DNA from: Cynocephalus volans
Taxonomy: Eukaryota; Chordata; Mammalia; Dermoptera; Cynocephalidae
Direction of reading: 5' to 3'
Assembly: GCF_027409185.1 (NCBI RefSeq)
Contig: NC_084472.1
Location: forward strand, 16,974,524-17,038,523
Length of the DNA stretch: 64,000 nt
A program made the translations under genes and the position numbers. Below are positions 43,671 to 55,619 of this stretch, one piece after another; position 1 is the stretch's first letter, and each line of letters opens with the position of its first letter. The notes under the pieces were generated by a model. It made no database searches. It was not told the DNA's origin and saw nothing but the letters and a program-made list of their open reading frames with translations.

Positions 43671-44599
43671 AAATGTTAAAGCAAAATATTGAGCCTTACT
43701 ATCCACAAAAAATACAGATTACAATGACAAGGTGCCAAGTTAACCTGCTGAAAAATGTAATGCTAACGCCCAAAGTGCACAATGATGCTATCAAATCAAT
43801 GTTCTCACTGGCAGTATAAAATGGTAAAACCTACAAAAAAGCAATTTGCCAATTCTTGTCAAAAGTTTTTAAAATGTTCACTAATTTCTCTTCTGGAATT
43901 AGCATAAGGAAATCACCCAAAATGTATAAAATGATGAAAATTAATGAAGATTTTCATGGCAACACTACTTCTGACAGACACAATCTACATACTGAAAGAT
44001 CAGCTAAAAGATCCAGTACTAAGTGGATAATGAAAACAAATGTATGGCCTGTTAACACACATTAACTAAGCCATTAGGAATGGTAATTATTAAGACAATG
44101 CAGCAATACTGGAATTAATACAATAAAATTTTGCATGCCATGGCTGCAAATTTACAGATATATACACTACCATAACAACTATTTAAAACATTAAAAGAAA
44201 AAAATCATAAATATTAACAATGAGTCTTAAGACAGTAATGAACCTATAAGTAATTTTTTCTCTTTGTAAATAAAAAGAATATTACTTGCACAAATAAGTA
44301 TATATGTATGCATACATGTGTGCACATGAGTCTGAATAAATAAACACATGGCTCATCAGTCAGAAAAAGTACTCTGAAAGAAATGGACATGAGGCTGCAA
44401 AATAATGAAAAACAAATTAAATACTAATAAAATACAAATAAGTATAATTCTTCATCCTCAGGTAAAAACTCTTTGGGTAAAGACACCCTTCCCACAAAAC
44501 CTCTTTACATTGTACATTAATAAAGCTGATTGAGATGTCATTCAGAGTATGAATTTGATATATATTTAATCAACATATCTAGACATTTTATACCAGCCA

Positions 44600-44760
44600 A
44601 TTTAGGACAATTATATATTTGAAATGTTTCCCCAAAACAAGAAAACAGGGACTTGCACAGATTTTTGTACACCAATGCTTATAACAGCATTATTCACAAG
44701 AGCCAAAAGGGGGATGGAGGAATTGACAAGCAACATGTGGTAAATAGACACAACCAAATT
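44600..44760 (+). mobile_element. Old LINE-1 ORF2 3' fragment (left part)
   Basis: Reads tataacagcattattcacaa and caacatgtggtaaatag, the end of L1 ORF2. It resumes after an inserted minus L1 at about 45225. Confidence 0.65.
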
Positions 44761-45220
44761 TTTCTTCCCCTTTCCTTAATTTACTTTTACTATCTATTTT
44801 TTAACTTATTTTTAAATTGAAACATGTTGATTGTACATATTGATGAGGTCGAGTTATATTTCTTTTTTGTTTGTTGTTTTGTTTTGGGCGCTGGGTGGTA
44901 AGGTGATCTGAACCTTGACCTTGGTGTTACCAGCACCACTGCTCTCCCAAGTGAGTAACAGGCCAGCCCCACAGTTATATTTCAATATGTGTATACAATG
45001 TAACGATCAAATCAGCGTGGCTAGCAAATTCACCATCACAAAAATATCTCGTTTCTTTGTGATGAGAACATGTAAGCTCCTCTCTTCTAGCCATTTGAGT
45101 ACAATAAATTATTGTTAATTATAGATGCCTAGCACTACTGCACGCCACCCGAACTTATTTTTCCTATCTAGCTGTAATCTTAAGTCGATTCACCAGACTC
45201 TCACTATTCCCTCTCCTTCC
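44761..45220 (-). mobile_element. LINE-1 3' UTR, minus, inserted in older LINE-1
   Basis: Reversed L1 3' UTR (tgaaacatgttgattgtaca, atctcgtttctttgtgatga, aacttatttttcctatctag). It separates two parts of an older plus-strand L1 and is itself interrupted by a SINE at 44863-44972. Confidence 0.7.
44863..44972 (-). mobile_element. tRNA-Ile-derived SINE
   Basis: Reversed SINE with gatctgaaccttgaccttgg, gtgttaccagcaccactgct and gagtaacaggccagcccc. Target duplication agttatatttc at 44852 and 44973, inside a minus L1. Confidence 0.8.
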
Positions 45221-45224
45221 CATA

Positions 45225-45570
45225 TGATGAAATATTATTCAGCCTTAAAATAAAATGAAATTCTAATACATGTTACAATTTGGATAATCCTTGAAATTAC
45301 ACTAAGTAAAATAAACCAGACACAAAAGGACAAATATTCTATGACTCCATTTATATGAGGTATCTAGAAAAGGTAAATTCGTAGAAAGTAAAATAGAGGT
45401 TACCAGGGAGGGGCTGCCCAACACAGGGAGTTATCGGGCAGTTTCGGTCTCACCAACCCGAGATGAAAAGGTTCTGGAGGTGCGCAGCGGTGACGGCTGC
45501 ACAATCATGTGACCGTCGTGCTTAATGCCAATGAATTGTGCACTTAAAAGGTTACGCAGCTTATCACAAT
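45225..45570 (+). mobile_element. Old LINE-1 ORF2 end and 3' UTR (right part)
   Basis: Continues the 44600 fragment: gatgaaatattattcagcct, tctatgactccatttatatg, gaggttaccagggag, ttaatgccaatgaattgtgc. Confidence 0.75.
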
Positions 45571-46039
45571 AAAAACAAACAAATTTTTAAAAAAGATGAT
45601 ACTAAACCTTTTAAGAGTCACAACACTACGGTTATTCGATGGATAATTTGCTATTATAATACCTTCATCTTTGAGAAATCTTTGGTATCAAACTTGAACG
45701 TGAAAAAGGAAAAACTGTCCTTCATATCTTCAATTACTTTGGAGTTGTAGAGAATGAACATAATCCATTCTCCAGCTTTTATCTTCAGATTATCATTTCC
45801 CTATAACATTTCTCTGAGATTCCAAAGTCCCAAATATTATCCTCATATTATAGAAATTCTGCTTGTCCAAGAGTCTACAGACGTTCACAGAAACTTTAGG
45901 GAACAAACACTCCGATGTCTAGGTAGCAGGTACAGACTTCACTGGATGTGAACGGTTTGTATTTTTCTTCTTCGTGAAACAAAACGAGCTTCTGATCTGA
46001 CCCCAAGTGGAGAACAGCCCCCCAGGACTGTGAGGAACG

Positions 46040-46760
46040 CAGGTGAGGCACCAGAACTCGTGGACACGCTGCCCACGAAGGCGGCCTCCCCACAGGTCCC
46101 CCCACAAATGCCGGGGTCGACCTTGTGCGTCGTAAGACCTGCGACCGGCAGGCGCCGCGGGGCGACGAGCCCACGGCAGGCGGGCAGCAGGAGAGCCCGA
46201 GCGCCCTGGCGCGCCGGCCCCAGGCGCCCCCGGACCATCGGCTCCCAGGCCCCCCAGCACCCGGCGGCGGTCGCGCACGTGCCAGACCGTCTGCCCTTCG
46301 CAGGCGCACGGGAGCGCGGCCCCGCGGGCAGCCGTGACCCCATAATGCGCTGGCCGGGAGGGCGGCGTAGGCCGGCTGGGGTCTGCCCGCTGTCCCCCGG
46401 GGTTCCAGGCCTCCTTTCCGGCAGCGTACACTGGAATCGGAGCAAGTCCCTGTCCCCCGCTCCGCTTCCCACGCCCCTCCTTCCAGGCTCGGCCCGCCCG
46501 AAAGCGCCACACGCACCTTGACGCTCTGGTCGCTGGAGCAGGTCGCCATCCGCCGGCCGTGGAAGTCGGAAGACACATCGTGGATGAGGTCCTTATGGTC
46601 CGCCCCGATGCTGCGCGCCACAAACATGGCTTCCGCCGGGCCCGCGCCTCCTCAGCGAGCACGCGCGGGCTGGAGCCTACTCGCCAAGACTGGGTGTAGC
46701 TGTGCAGTAGTGGGAGTAGTGGGACCTCGTCGTGAAGGAGTGGGAATTAGGAGAAATGAA
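46040..46760 (-). promoter_or_regulatory. SEH1L: SEH1L CpG-island promoter region
   Basis: GC-rich sequence dense in CpG surrounds SEH1L exon 1 and stands out from AT-rich flanks. It covers the 5' end of intron 1, the first coding exon and the sequence just upstream of the ATG. The limits are judged by eye. Such islands normally lose CpGs once unmethylated promoter function ends, so retention suggests recent or continued activity. Confidence 0.7.
46517..46627 (-). pseudogene. SEH1L: SEH1L exon 1 coding part
   Basis: ATG at 46625-46627; 37 codons read [20 protein letters not shown] then [17 protein letters not shown], with donor aag/gtgcgt. Two changes from the human protein as recalled: Ala to Gly at 8 and Phe to Ser at 20. 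The second is notable in a very conserved protein. The open frame continues for about 200 codons into the GC-rich intron, but this is not coding. Confidence 0.9.
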
Positions 46761-47543
46761 AAAGTCAAAAATGCCATCCACAGCCCTCAGCCCTGAATCA
46801 GTGTCAGCCAACATTTGGATGTTTCCCCACAGAGACACGTGCTAGGCCCACGGAGCGGAGCGAGGGGAGAAGTGGAACCGCGCACGTGCTCGGGAACGGA
46901 GCTCTGCTCCAAACAGCAGGGAGAAGCCAGGGAGGACCTAAAGAGTCCAGGCTCAGTAGCTGGAAAGTGAAGGCGCGGGGGATGGAGCTGAGAGGGAGAA
47001 GGCGAGGGTGTATGGAGGTCGAAGAGGAAAGGATCCACAGTAGTGGCCAAACTGTTGAAAGATTCCACAGGTGGAACAGGCTTGGGGTGATAAAAAAAAA
47101 AAAAACAAGATTGGTGGGGGTTGAATAAATATTAAAAGTCAGAAAGTTCTCCGTGGAGAAGCAGGTTACGTGGGGGGGGGAGGGCAGGAACTGAAGTGAA
47201 TTGGACTCCTGGAGCCAGAGTCCCACTGTAGAAATAAGTGAAATGAGCAGAAAACCCCGGGACAGGAGGCCTGTGAAGAGTCCGCAGATCAAGGATTCAG
47301 TCAAAATCAGGAAGTAGAGGAACGTTCTTCAAAGAGGTTAACGATTTAGGGGATTTTGTTTACCAGGGAAAGGCATTCCGGAGGGCATTGTTAAAACGTG
47401 AGGTAGGATGGGAAACAGTGGAAGACTGGGTTAGCGAAAACTAACCCAGTCCAGGAAAAAATTCAAAACTGAGCCTGCAGAAAGGGTTTACATTTTGGAT
47501 TATGGCCAGGAATGCCAAGAATGTAAGACGTGATAAAGTAGCT

Positions 47544-47695
47544 TTTTTTTTTTTTTTTGGACCGGTAAGGGGATTGCAACCCTTGGCTTGGTGTCATCCG
47601 CACCACACTCACGGGCCATCCCTGTATAGGGTCCAAACCCGCGGCCTCCGTGCTATCAGCACCGCACTCTCCCAAGAGAGCCACGGGCTGGCCCC
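47544..47695 (-). mobile_element. CYN-type SINE, variant
   Basis: T-rich tail, ccctgtatagggtccaaacc, ccacgggctggcccc. A divergent subfamily with ttggcttggtgtcatccgca in the right part. No clear target duplication seen. Confidence 0.7.
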
Positions 47696-47779
47696 AACTA
47701 TAACTTTTTTAAGGTGAAAGACACTCTTTCAGAGAAAGCACCATCTAATAAAGTCCAATCAATTTATTAAAAAATCTTT

Positions 47780-48160
47780 TATAAAATTATTTTTAAAAGT
47801 TTTTTATTGTTGTCTTAAGGAATTTATTTATTAATTGGCACATTTTGCTTGTATATATTTTTAGGGTACAAAGTTATATATCAAGTCAGGATAATTAGTG
47901 TATTTATCATCGCAAAACTTTCTCATTTCTTTGTGATAAGAACATTTGAACTCCTCTCTTCTAGACATTTGAGAACATACAGTAAATAATTGTTAATTAT
48001 TGATACCAAGGCCTACTGTACTACACCACTAGAACTTATTTTTTCTATCAAGCTGTAGTTTTGTGTCCATTAAACAACCTCCCCCATTCCCTCCTCCTTT
48101 CCCCTCTTCCCAACCTCTAGTAACCACAGTTCTACTCTCTATAAAGTTAAGTTTAAATAC
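47780..48160 (-). mobile_element. LINE-1 3' UTR fragment (minus)
   Basis: Reversed L1 3' end: tagggtacaaagttatatat, ttctcatttctttgtgataa, agaacttattttttctatca, ccctcctcctttcccctctt. Confidence 0.7.
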
Positions 48161-48259
48161 AGACAGTAAACAGATCAGTGGTTGTCACAGATTATCATGG
48201 TGGGGGTAGAATGTTGAATAGGTGAAACACGGGGGGGGGTTTTGTTTTTGTTTTTTTTC

Positions 48260-49310
48260 AGTTTTTAGAGCACTTTTGTATTCACAGCAAAATTGAGCAG
48301 AAAATACAGAGAGTTGCCATACACAGCCCTACCTTCGCATAGGCACAGCTCCTCCATTATCAATATCCCCCAGGCTGGTCACGGGAACCAGGCATTATTA
48401 TCTCTCACAGTGTTGTACATTCTATGACTTTTAACAAACGTATAATGACATCTATCCACCATTGTAGTATCATGCAGAATAGTTTTACTGCCCTAAATAG
48501 GTGCTCCACCTATTCATTTCTCCCTCTAGCCATCACTGATGTTTTTACAGTCTCCATGGTTTTGCCTTTTCCAGAATGTCATATGGTTGGAATCACAGAG
48601 TATGCAGCCTTTTCAGACTGGCCTCTTTTGCTTAGTAATATGCATTTAGGTTCCTCCATGTCTTTTCATGCCTTGAAAGCTCATTTTGGTTTAGTGCCTA
48701 ATAATATTCCAGTGTAGGGAGGTACCACACTATCCATTCACCTACTGAAAGACATCTCGGTTGCTTCCACGTTTGGGCAGTTATGAATAAAGCTGCTGTA
48801 AACATACGCATGCAGGTTTTTGTGTGGACGTGAGTTTTCAGCTTCTTCGGGTGAATACCAAGGAACATGACTGTTAGATTATATGGTAAGAGTATGTATG
48901 CTAGTTTTGTAAGAAACTGTCAAACTGTCATGTTAGTTTTGTAAGAAACTGCCGAACTGTCTTCCAAAGTTGGTGTGCCATGATGCGTTACCACCAGAAA
49001 TGAATGATAGTTCCTGTTGCTCCACATCCTTGCCAGCATTTGCTGTTGTCAGTGTTTTGGATTTTGGCCTTTGTAATAGGTGTTTAGTGGCATCTCATTA
49101 TTGTTTTAATTTGCATTTACCTAATGACATAATGTGGGGCATCTTCTCATGTGCTTATTTGCTGTCTATATATCTTCTTTGGTGAGGTATCTATTGTTTT
49201 CTTATCATTGAATTTTAAAAGCTCTTGGTATATTTTGGATAATAATTATCAGATGTGTCTTTTGCAAATATTTTCTCCTAGTCTGGCTTGTCTTCTCATT
49301 CTCTAGACCA
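48260..49310 (-). mobile_element. Old LINE-1 ORF2 end and 3' UTR (minus)
   Basis: Reversed old L1: tcacagcaaaattgagcaga, catatggttggaatcacaga, ccacatccttgccagcattt, tttgcaaatattttctccta. A duplicated block (gtaagaaactgtc/gccgaactgtc) lies near 48910-48960. Confidence 0.8.
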
Positions 49311-49566
49311 GTTTTTAAGTTACATATTTATTATAAGACCTGTTTTAAAATACAGGTGCATATAGGGTAAAAAGTTACCCCACAATCTAACCTTCCTACC
49401 CAAAGATGATAATCATTACTGTGTACTCCTCCATACATTTTTCTATGAATTTACTTAATACAAAATGTGTATGTGTACCTAGTATACAGAAATTTTGTTT
49501 GGATTTTTAAAAAATAAATTTTAAAATACTATACCTATTTTTGTGTTTTTAAAAATATCCACTGTG

Positions 49567-49688
49567 GAGCTCTCCAGTTAGCTCAGTTGGTTACAGCATA
49601 GCCTCATAACACCTAGGACATGGAGTTCGGATCCCCTTACCAGCCAGCTGCCAAAAGTAAATAAATAAATAAATATAAACAAATGTGT
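49567..49688 (+). mobile_element. tRNA-Ile-derived SINE
   Basis: ctccagttagctcagttggt, gttcggatccccttaccagc, tail of taaa repeats. Perfect 16-bp target duplication aaaaatatccactgtg at 49551 and 49689. Confidence 0.88.
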
Positions 49689-52443
49689 AAAAATATCCAC
49701 TGTGTCTTGGAGTTACTTCTATGTGAGTCTAGTTCATTCTTCCATTCTTTTTAACCTATGCATTCCAAAATATAGACATACTGTGGTTTATTTAACCATT
49801 CCCCTGTTAATGTACTAACATGCACAGATCACCTTAGGCATGCTTTATTTCTTCCTTTAGACAGCCTTCATTAAATGTGCTTCATTATATTTCTAAAGAT
49901 TTTTCACATAGTTTTGCATGTTTCTCATTAGGTTTATTAAAACTTTCTATAGTTTTTATACTATTGTAAATGGGCTCTTTTTTCTACATTGTTTACAACA
50001 AAGCTATTAATTTTTTTATATTTATTTTTTATCCATTCCCTTATTGAACTCTTAGTTCATTTTGCTTCTACATTGATTCTCTTGGGTATATGGGTTAAAA
50101 AAATCATATCAACTGCAAATAATGTTATATAGACTTTGTATCAGTCAATATCCAATCACAAAAGCAGCATCCTCTCCAGTTTATTTCAAACACAGAACTT
50201 AACACAGGAAATTGATTACAAATATATTGGAAGGGTTAATTAAGAGCAAAAAGGGAACATGTGAGATTACCTAGAGATTAGTAACTATAGCAAGCTGTTC
50301 CAACCCTTTAGGCTGGAAGAATGAAAGGCAAAATAGTTTTACCCAGGGACTACTGTCACTGGCCCTTTGAGGCTGCAGATGTTGGAACATTTACCACCAA
50401 TAGGCAGGAAGCCAGAAGCCAATACTGCAGCTGACACTCTAGGTGTTCAACAGTAGCAACAGCCAAAAGAGCAAGGGCTCACAAGCTCTAGACAGCTTGA
50501 GTTCCTGGAGCCTCTGCTGCTACTGCTGGGCCAAAGCTGCACCTGCTCCAGTTAGAATACCACACTCCAGAGCAGCAAACCGGACACCCATTGCCACCAC
50601 CACTGCAGCTCTCTGAGATGCCTCCACAGAGAGGGAAAAAAGGCTTCTCTCTTTCTCTTAAGCTTTTGGCTTACTCCATCCAGGCATTCTTAAAGTAAGG
50701 ACTTTGGAAGAGAATGGAGCAAGTCTGAGCTTCGTTGTACAGAAGAGATGTACAGGAACAAATCGTCAGAAAGGTCTCTGAGCTTCCTTCTGCTCATACC
50801 TCTTTTCCAGACATCCTTTTTTTCCTGTTCTCAACCATTATTCCGTATTTTCTTCTTATTTACCTCTTTTTCCACTGGGCTAGGACCTTTCTTTCCAGGA
50901 CCTCTGGTGTTAAGCAACCAACTTCTCCACAATCTCTCTAACCATACTCTTACATTTATTTATTTGAAAATTGGGTATTGCTTTATGAGAAGATCTTGCC
51001 TGCTTCTCCCTGCCTTTCCTTACCTGCTGCCAGCTTTGTCATGCTTTTTGATTTTAATTATGGTTAACCTAGAAATTGTATAATCCTTTCCCAGATAATT
51101 GAGATGATAATTAGTCCAAACTTCAGAAGGGAGACTATTCACAATTTGAAACAAAAGCAAAAGTACATTTTTTTTTAACATAAGTCAAAAGTTCTATACA
51201 CCTCTGTTACTTTAGGACAACTCAGAAGTTTCCTTTAAGACTTTTGTTTCCAAAAACAAAAATGAAATTGAAGGAAGCTTACTGTATAAGTTAGAATCTA
51301 CTTTCTCAGTTAGTAGTCCTTCAGATGGGAAACTCTTACTTCAGATTCCTCTATTCTTAGTCATTGCAGTTTGGAAAGCAAAGAACCACTCAAAATTGGT
51401 GTAAACTAGTCAAAATTGGTGTGCCTTACAGAGCAAGGCCTAACATGGTCATCTGTTAACTTGTCAACAAACCTGTGTTGAGTGTCAGCACTAAAATAAA
51501 ATGGCAAAATGAGAAAAACATAGTGTAATAGCAAAGGGACAAATAACTTGTTATTGGTTAAGACCACAGCAACATTAGAAAGCAGAAATTGAAAAGGCAC
51601 TTTGAGAAATGTATCATCAAGCCAGCCCTTGCTGTGGAGGAGGTTAATCTCTCCCATACCCAGCTACAGAAGCCAGAAACCTGGAAAGGGCTTGTCCAAA
51701 GAATATCTATTTCTAATTTGAAACAAAATCATTTTTGACTAACAGGGGTTCAGAACCCATTACTTTTTGCTGTATAGACTGCTGACATTTCAGCACTTTC
51801 TGTTCTGCACAATGAATCCTAGTAGTCATTTTATAATGTTGCTATAATCAATTTAAATGAGAGAAAGCTGTTAGAATTCTGCAAAGTTTTCAGGAACAGT
51901 TTTCACTCACGGCTTTATTTTTTTCATTAGTACCCTCCTACCCCCCCATTTTGGGCACATGGGGAAAGGTTGTAGTGTTGTAGTTAAAAAAAAAAAAAAA
52001 CAGAAAGAAAGAAACTTTTTCATCTTTTTAAAAGAATTTTAAGGTATTCACAGGAACTATTAACTTTCTTTTCTGCTCATGAAAAAGACTGTCTTGTATT
52101 TTTTTTCTTCTTTTATTCTAATATGGAGCCATTAACAAAATCATGGTCTACTTGATCATTGAAGGTGCTAAAATTGCCCCTTTGAGCCATTCTACCCATT
52201 GCAGAGCTGCTATATGCAGATTACACTCCAGGGCAAAGTTATTGCATTGGCATTTGCTGTGGCACCTAACCAAATGGGAGATATAAAGCTTCCAAGTGTG
52301 CTGCAGTGGGTTTGGATACCCTGTTTATCGTAAAGCCAATGACCTAGCACTAATTGCCTAAGTTACACTGCTTGGTTTAGTGCCTCCTTAACTGCTTTTT
52401 CCTCTTTATTGTACCTGAATTTTTCAATGTATTTTTCTTCCAG

Positions 52444-52545
52444 GTTTTTTTTTTTTTTGGCAGCTGGCTGATATGGGGATCTGAACTCTTGACCTTGGTA
52501 TTATAATACCACACTCTAACTTACTGAGCGAATCAACCAGTCTTC
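52444..52545 (-). mobile_element. tRNA-Ile-derived SINE
   Basis: T-run, ggcagctggctgatatgggg, atctgaactcttgaccttgg, actgagcgaatcaaccag. Diverged; no certain target duplication. Confidence 0.7.
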
Positions 52546-54289
52546 CTTTGTTTTATTTCCTTTGTTTCCTTTGCTGTTGCCCTTTAATCATTAAGTACTG
52601 CATAGGACATTCACAGCAGGACCATTACTCTTTATTACCAGTCTCTTGCTCCTTTACCTCTTCTAATCTCCTCACCATTCTGCCAGACTCTTTTCTCAAG
52701 AAATAACCTTGTGATAGCAAAAATATGTACAGTATTGTCAGAATTGCACTTGACATATGAACTGTTTTTATTCTCAGTGCTTGGGATGTTATATTTTAGC
52801 TGCTTTTATTGAGCTGTGTGGAACAGGGAGGCACTACTTGGGAAAATCTAAACTTGGGTCAAGAACTTTTAAAAGGTATAAATCTGGAAGCACCCAATCT
52901 TCATTCATTCCTCTGTCTTCCTTCCATGCAGCAGTAAAAGTCTCTCCCAGCTTGCCTAGAACCTCCCCTTCCTGAGAAATCACTGATTCCATTTTATAAG
53001 AGCCCTCAAAGCTGAGGGCTTTTTTTTTTCTCATTATGCTGATGAGCTAGCAGAGGTTTTGATGCCCTGAGTACGCATGTTCCAGAACTGAAACGTTAGA
53101 CCTTGGGGCTTGGCATTGCCCATCCCTAAGTCAAGCTGTAAAGCCATTCCAAAGCACCTATCCCCTGTTTGTTCCTCTTTTATGGATCTCTAAATTCCCT
53201 TAATTCTTTGAGAGAGGCTGAACCTAAACTAATTTGTATTTACCTCATTGTATTGACAATGCCCTTTATTTTGTTTTTGGGTTTTTCTTAGATTATATAA
53301 TCTTATAAAACAGCTACCACTTGTTGAAGTCCCTTGAGTGGTTAACCATACTCATGTTTTCTTTCTACTGGAAGAGGATTATTGTAGACTTGACTGAAGT
53401 GAGGCATAATCTCTGAAGCTCCTGTTTTTTCCTCTAAGTGAGCCTGTGCTTGCAATGATATGAGTGCTCGTCACAGCCCAAGATGTGTAAATAGGTGACA
53501 TGATTTAAAAAATAAACAAATTGGAGTATCCAAAGTTCAGAAACCCTTTCCATCTTTCCTCTAAGGAGCATTTATTTATGTTTCTTTTGTTACTACCATC
53601 ATTGTAATTATTATATATTTAATCATAAGAAAAAGTGCCACAAGATATTACTTCTGATTCCCAGAAGTCTTAGCCAAAAGGTATGCTAAAAGTTGATGTC
53701 TTTATCAGCAGCACACAGAATACTAGCATGGTAGATGGCTATGAATAAACCCAAACATGTAGAATAAATTGTCCTGCCCAGTCCACTAAAAATAGGAATT
53801 CAAATGCAAGAGACTAGTGTTAAGAGTTGAAGTTGCTATGTATAGAGTATTGTCACTTAAACCAGAGAGAGGGTCTACATTTTCTATCCCCTAAAATGGA
53901 AAGAAATATCTCAAAATACTGTATAATTTATTTACTCATTATACATGTTTTGTCTTCGCCCACTGCAATATAAGCTCCATATGTTCACTGTTGTTTCCCC
54001 ATCTTCTAGAACATTGCTTAACACGTGATAGGTACTCATTATATATCTGTTGAACAAATTAACATAATGTTATATCCTTGTCCCATGTTCCCAAAATAAG
54101 GACCTAATCAGTTAGACCTTTCAACTTCACTGCCTGCAGTGATTTAGTGATTTAAGCAAAATATGTACTTGTCTCTTCAAAGTCCTTATGGTGATTGAGT
54201 GGTAATTCAAACAGAAATCAGTAAAGTGGGGTCATAAAAAGGCATTGCCTTCGGAGTCAAGAAAACTGGGAGGGGAGGGGGTTCATTTG

Positions 54290-54470
54290 CTTTTATTCTA
54301 GTTGAGATTTAACTTATATACAGTAAAATTGCACAGGTCTTAAATGAACACTTTGATAAGTTTCGACGATTGTATATACCCGTGAAACCACCACCCCAAT
54401 TAAGATCTAATACATTTCCATCATCCCTGAAAGTTTTCTCATGCTTCTTTTTAGTGAGTCCCCCTGAGGC
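54290..54470 (-). mobile_element. LINE-1 3' fragment (minus)
   Basis: Reversed L1 3' UTR: tatatacagtaaaattgcac, gaaaccaccaccccaattaa. Confidence 0.55.
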
Positions 54471-54479
54471 CTCTCTCCT

Positions 54480-54720
54480 TGCCTTTCTGATGGCCGCCTT
54501 CTCACTGTGTCCTCACGTGGCCTTTTCTCTGTGTGCATGTCTAGTGTCTCTCCCTCTTCTTAGAACACCAGGCATACACTGTCAGCGCCCACCCATATGA
54601 CCTCATTTAACCTTAATTACCTCTTTAAAGGCCCTACCTCCAAATGCAGTCACATTCTGAGGTATATTGGGTATTGTTAGGACTTCAACATGTGAATGGG
54701 GAAGGAGTACAACTCAGTTT
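54480..54720. repeat. Unassigned interspersed repeat
   Basis: Between two L1 pieces. The blocks cctcatttaaccttaattac, ctccaaatgcagtcacattc and ggacttcaacatgtgaat recur widely in mammalian genomes. I cannot name the family with certainty. Confidence 0.4.
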
Positions 54721-55140
54721 ATAATAACTACTTTCCAATTTTTATGCCTTTTATTTCTCTTATCTTATTAGACTGTCTAGGGGGATTCTATTACAATGTT
54801 GGATAAAATGGTCACAGTGGACTTCCGTGCCTTGTTCCTAATCTTATAGGGAAAGCAGACAGTCTCTTACCGTTAACTATGATTTTAGCTGGAGGTTTCT
54901 TGTAAATGCCTTTTATCAGGTTGAGAAGGTTCCCTCCTAGTTTGCTGAAAGTCTTTATCATAAGTGGATGTCGAATTTCACCAAATCTTTTTTCTTCACC
55001 TGTTTGAGATGAACATTTTATTTTATTTTTTCTTCATTATTCTGTTAATTTAATGGTTACCTGATAGGGCAATATTGGGGTGTAATGTCTTTTTTTGTAA
55101 TAACCTTTTGAGGTTCAGTATCAGGTATTTGGCTAGTGTC
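54720..55140 (-). mobile_element. LINE-1 reverse-transcriptase fragment (minus)
   Basis: Reversed L1 ORF2: ttttatcaggttgagaaggt, tcctagtttgctgaaagtct, aagtggatgtcgaatttc, gtgtcataaatgag. Confidence 0.65.
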
Positions 55141-55619
55141 ATAAATGAGTCAGGAGGATGTCAGTGAAAAAGGTGGGAAAGGTAGCTCTCCAGAAACACT
55201 GAAGAATCTGGCAGAAGATGTCATAATCAACCTTATCACAACTCTGGAAGATAAATATTTACAGAAAGCAAACAAATGCTTAGCCAGGAGAAAGGCTACT
55301 GCAACCTGGTAGGAGAACTTTGTGGAGTTTTAACTTAGCCCTGCCCCACGCCCTTCCCAGCATGGCAGCAGTCTTTGAAGATGGCAGCCCATGTTCTCCA
55401 AGTACCTGGTCTCAGAGGAAGCAGAGCAGACCCTGTTCTCAAGGAAGCGTTTGTCTGTTTTGACCTGTCTGTGGATTCCCTAAAGGGCTGACTCAAGGGA
55501 TCTGCCTTTGTTTTGCCTGATTCTGTACTTTCTCAGGGCAGAGAAGCAGGTCCATGTAGGACATTCTCTGAAAACACGGCAAGTCAAATGAACACACTGC
55601 TGCCACCTGATAAGAGAGT

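Larger units (their letters stand above)
40144..46627 (-). pseudogene. SEH1L: SEH1L exons 1-3, truncated, with disabling changes
   Basis: Three exons of SEH1L (nucleoporin Seh1, a seven-bladed WD-repeat protein of the Nup107-160 and GATOR2 complexes) lie in order on the minus strand: 46517-46627, 42552-42602, 40144-40288. Introns with GT-AG ends are kept, so this is not a retrocopy. Exon 2 has a TGA where Trp is expected. Exon 3 is 145 nt against the 147 needed, a 2-nt loss at its acceptor edge. Exons 4-9 were not found between 40.1 kb and the CEP192 exon at 29.75 kb. The fragment encodes at most the first WD blade. It could be a segmental-duplication relic, or one side of a rearrangement in which SEH1L function is kept elsewhere. 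Confidence 0.85.

Noticed and set aside
45896..46662. Minus-strand open frames of 243 and 247 codons over the SEH1L CpG island
   Set aside because: Only the first 37 codons of one frame are SEH1L exon 1; the rest is GC-rich intron after a clear gtgcgt donor, and the other frame is a shadow.
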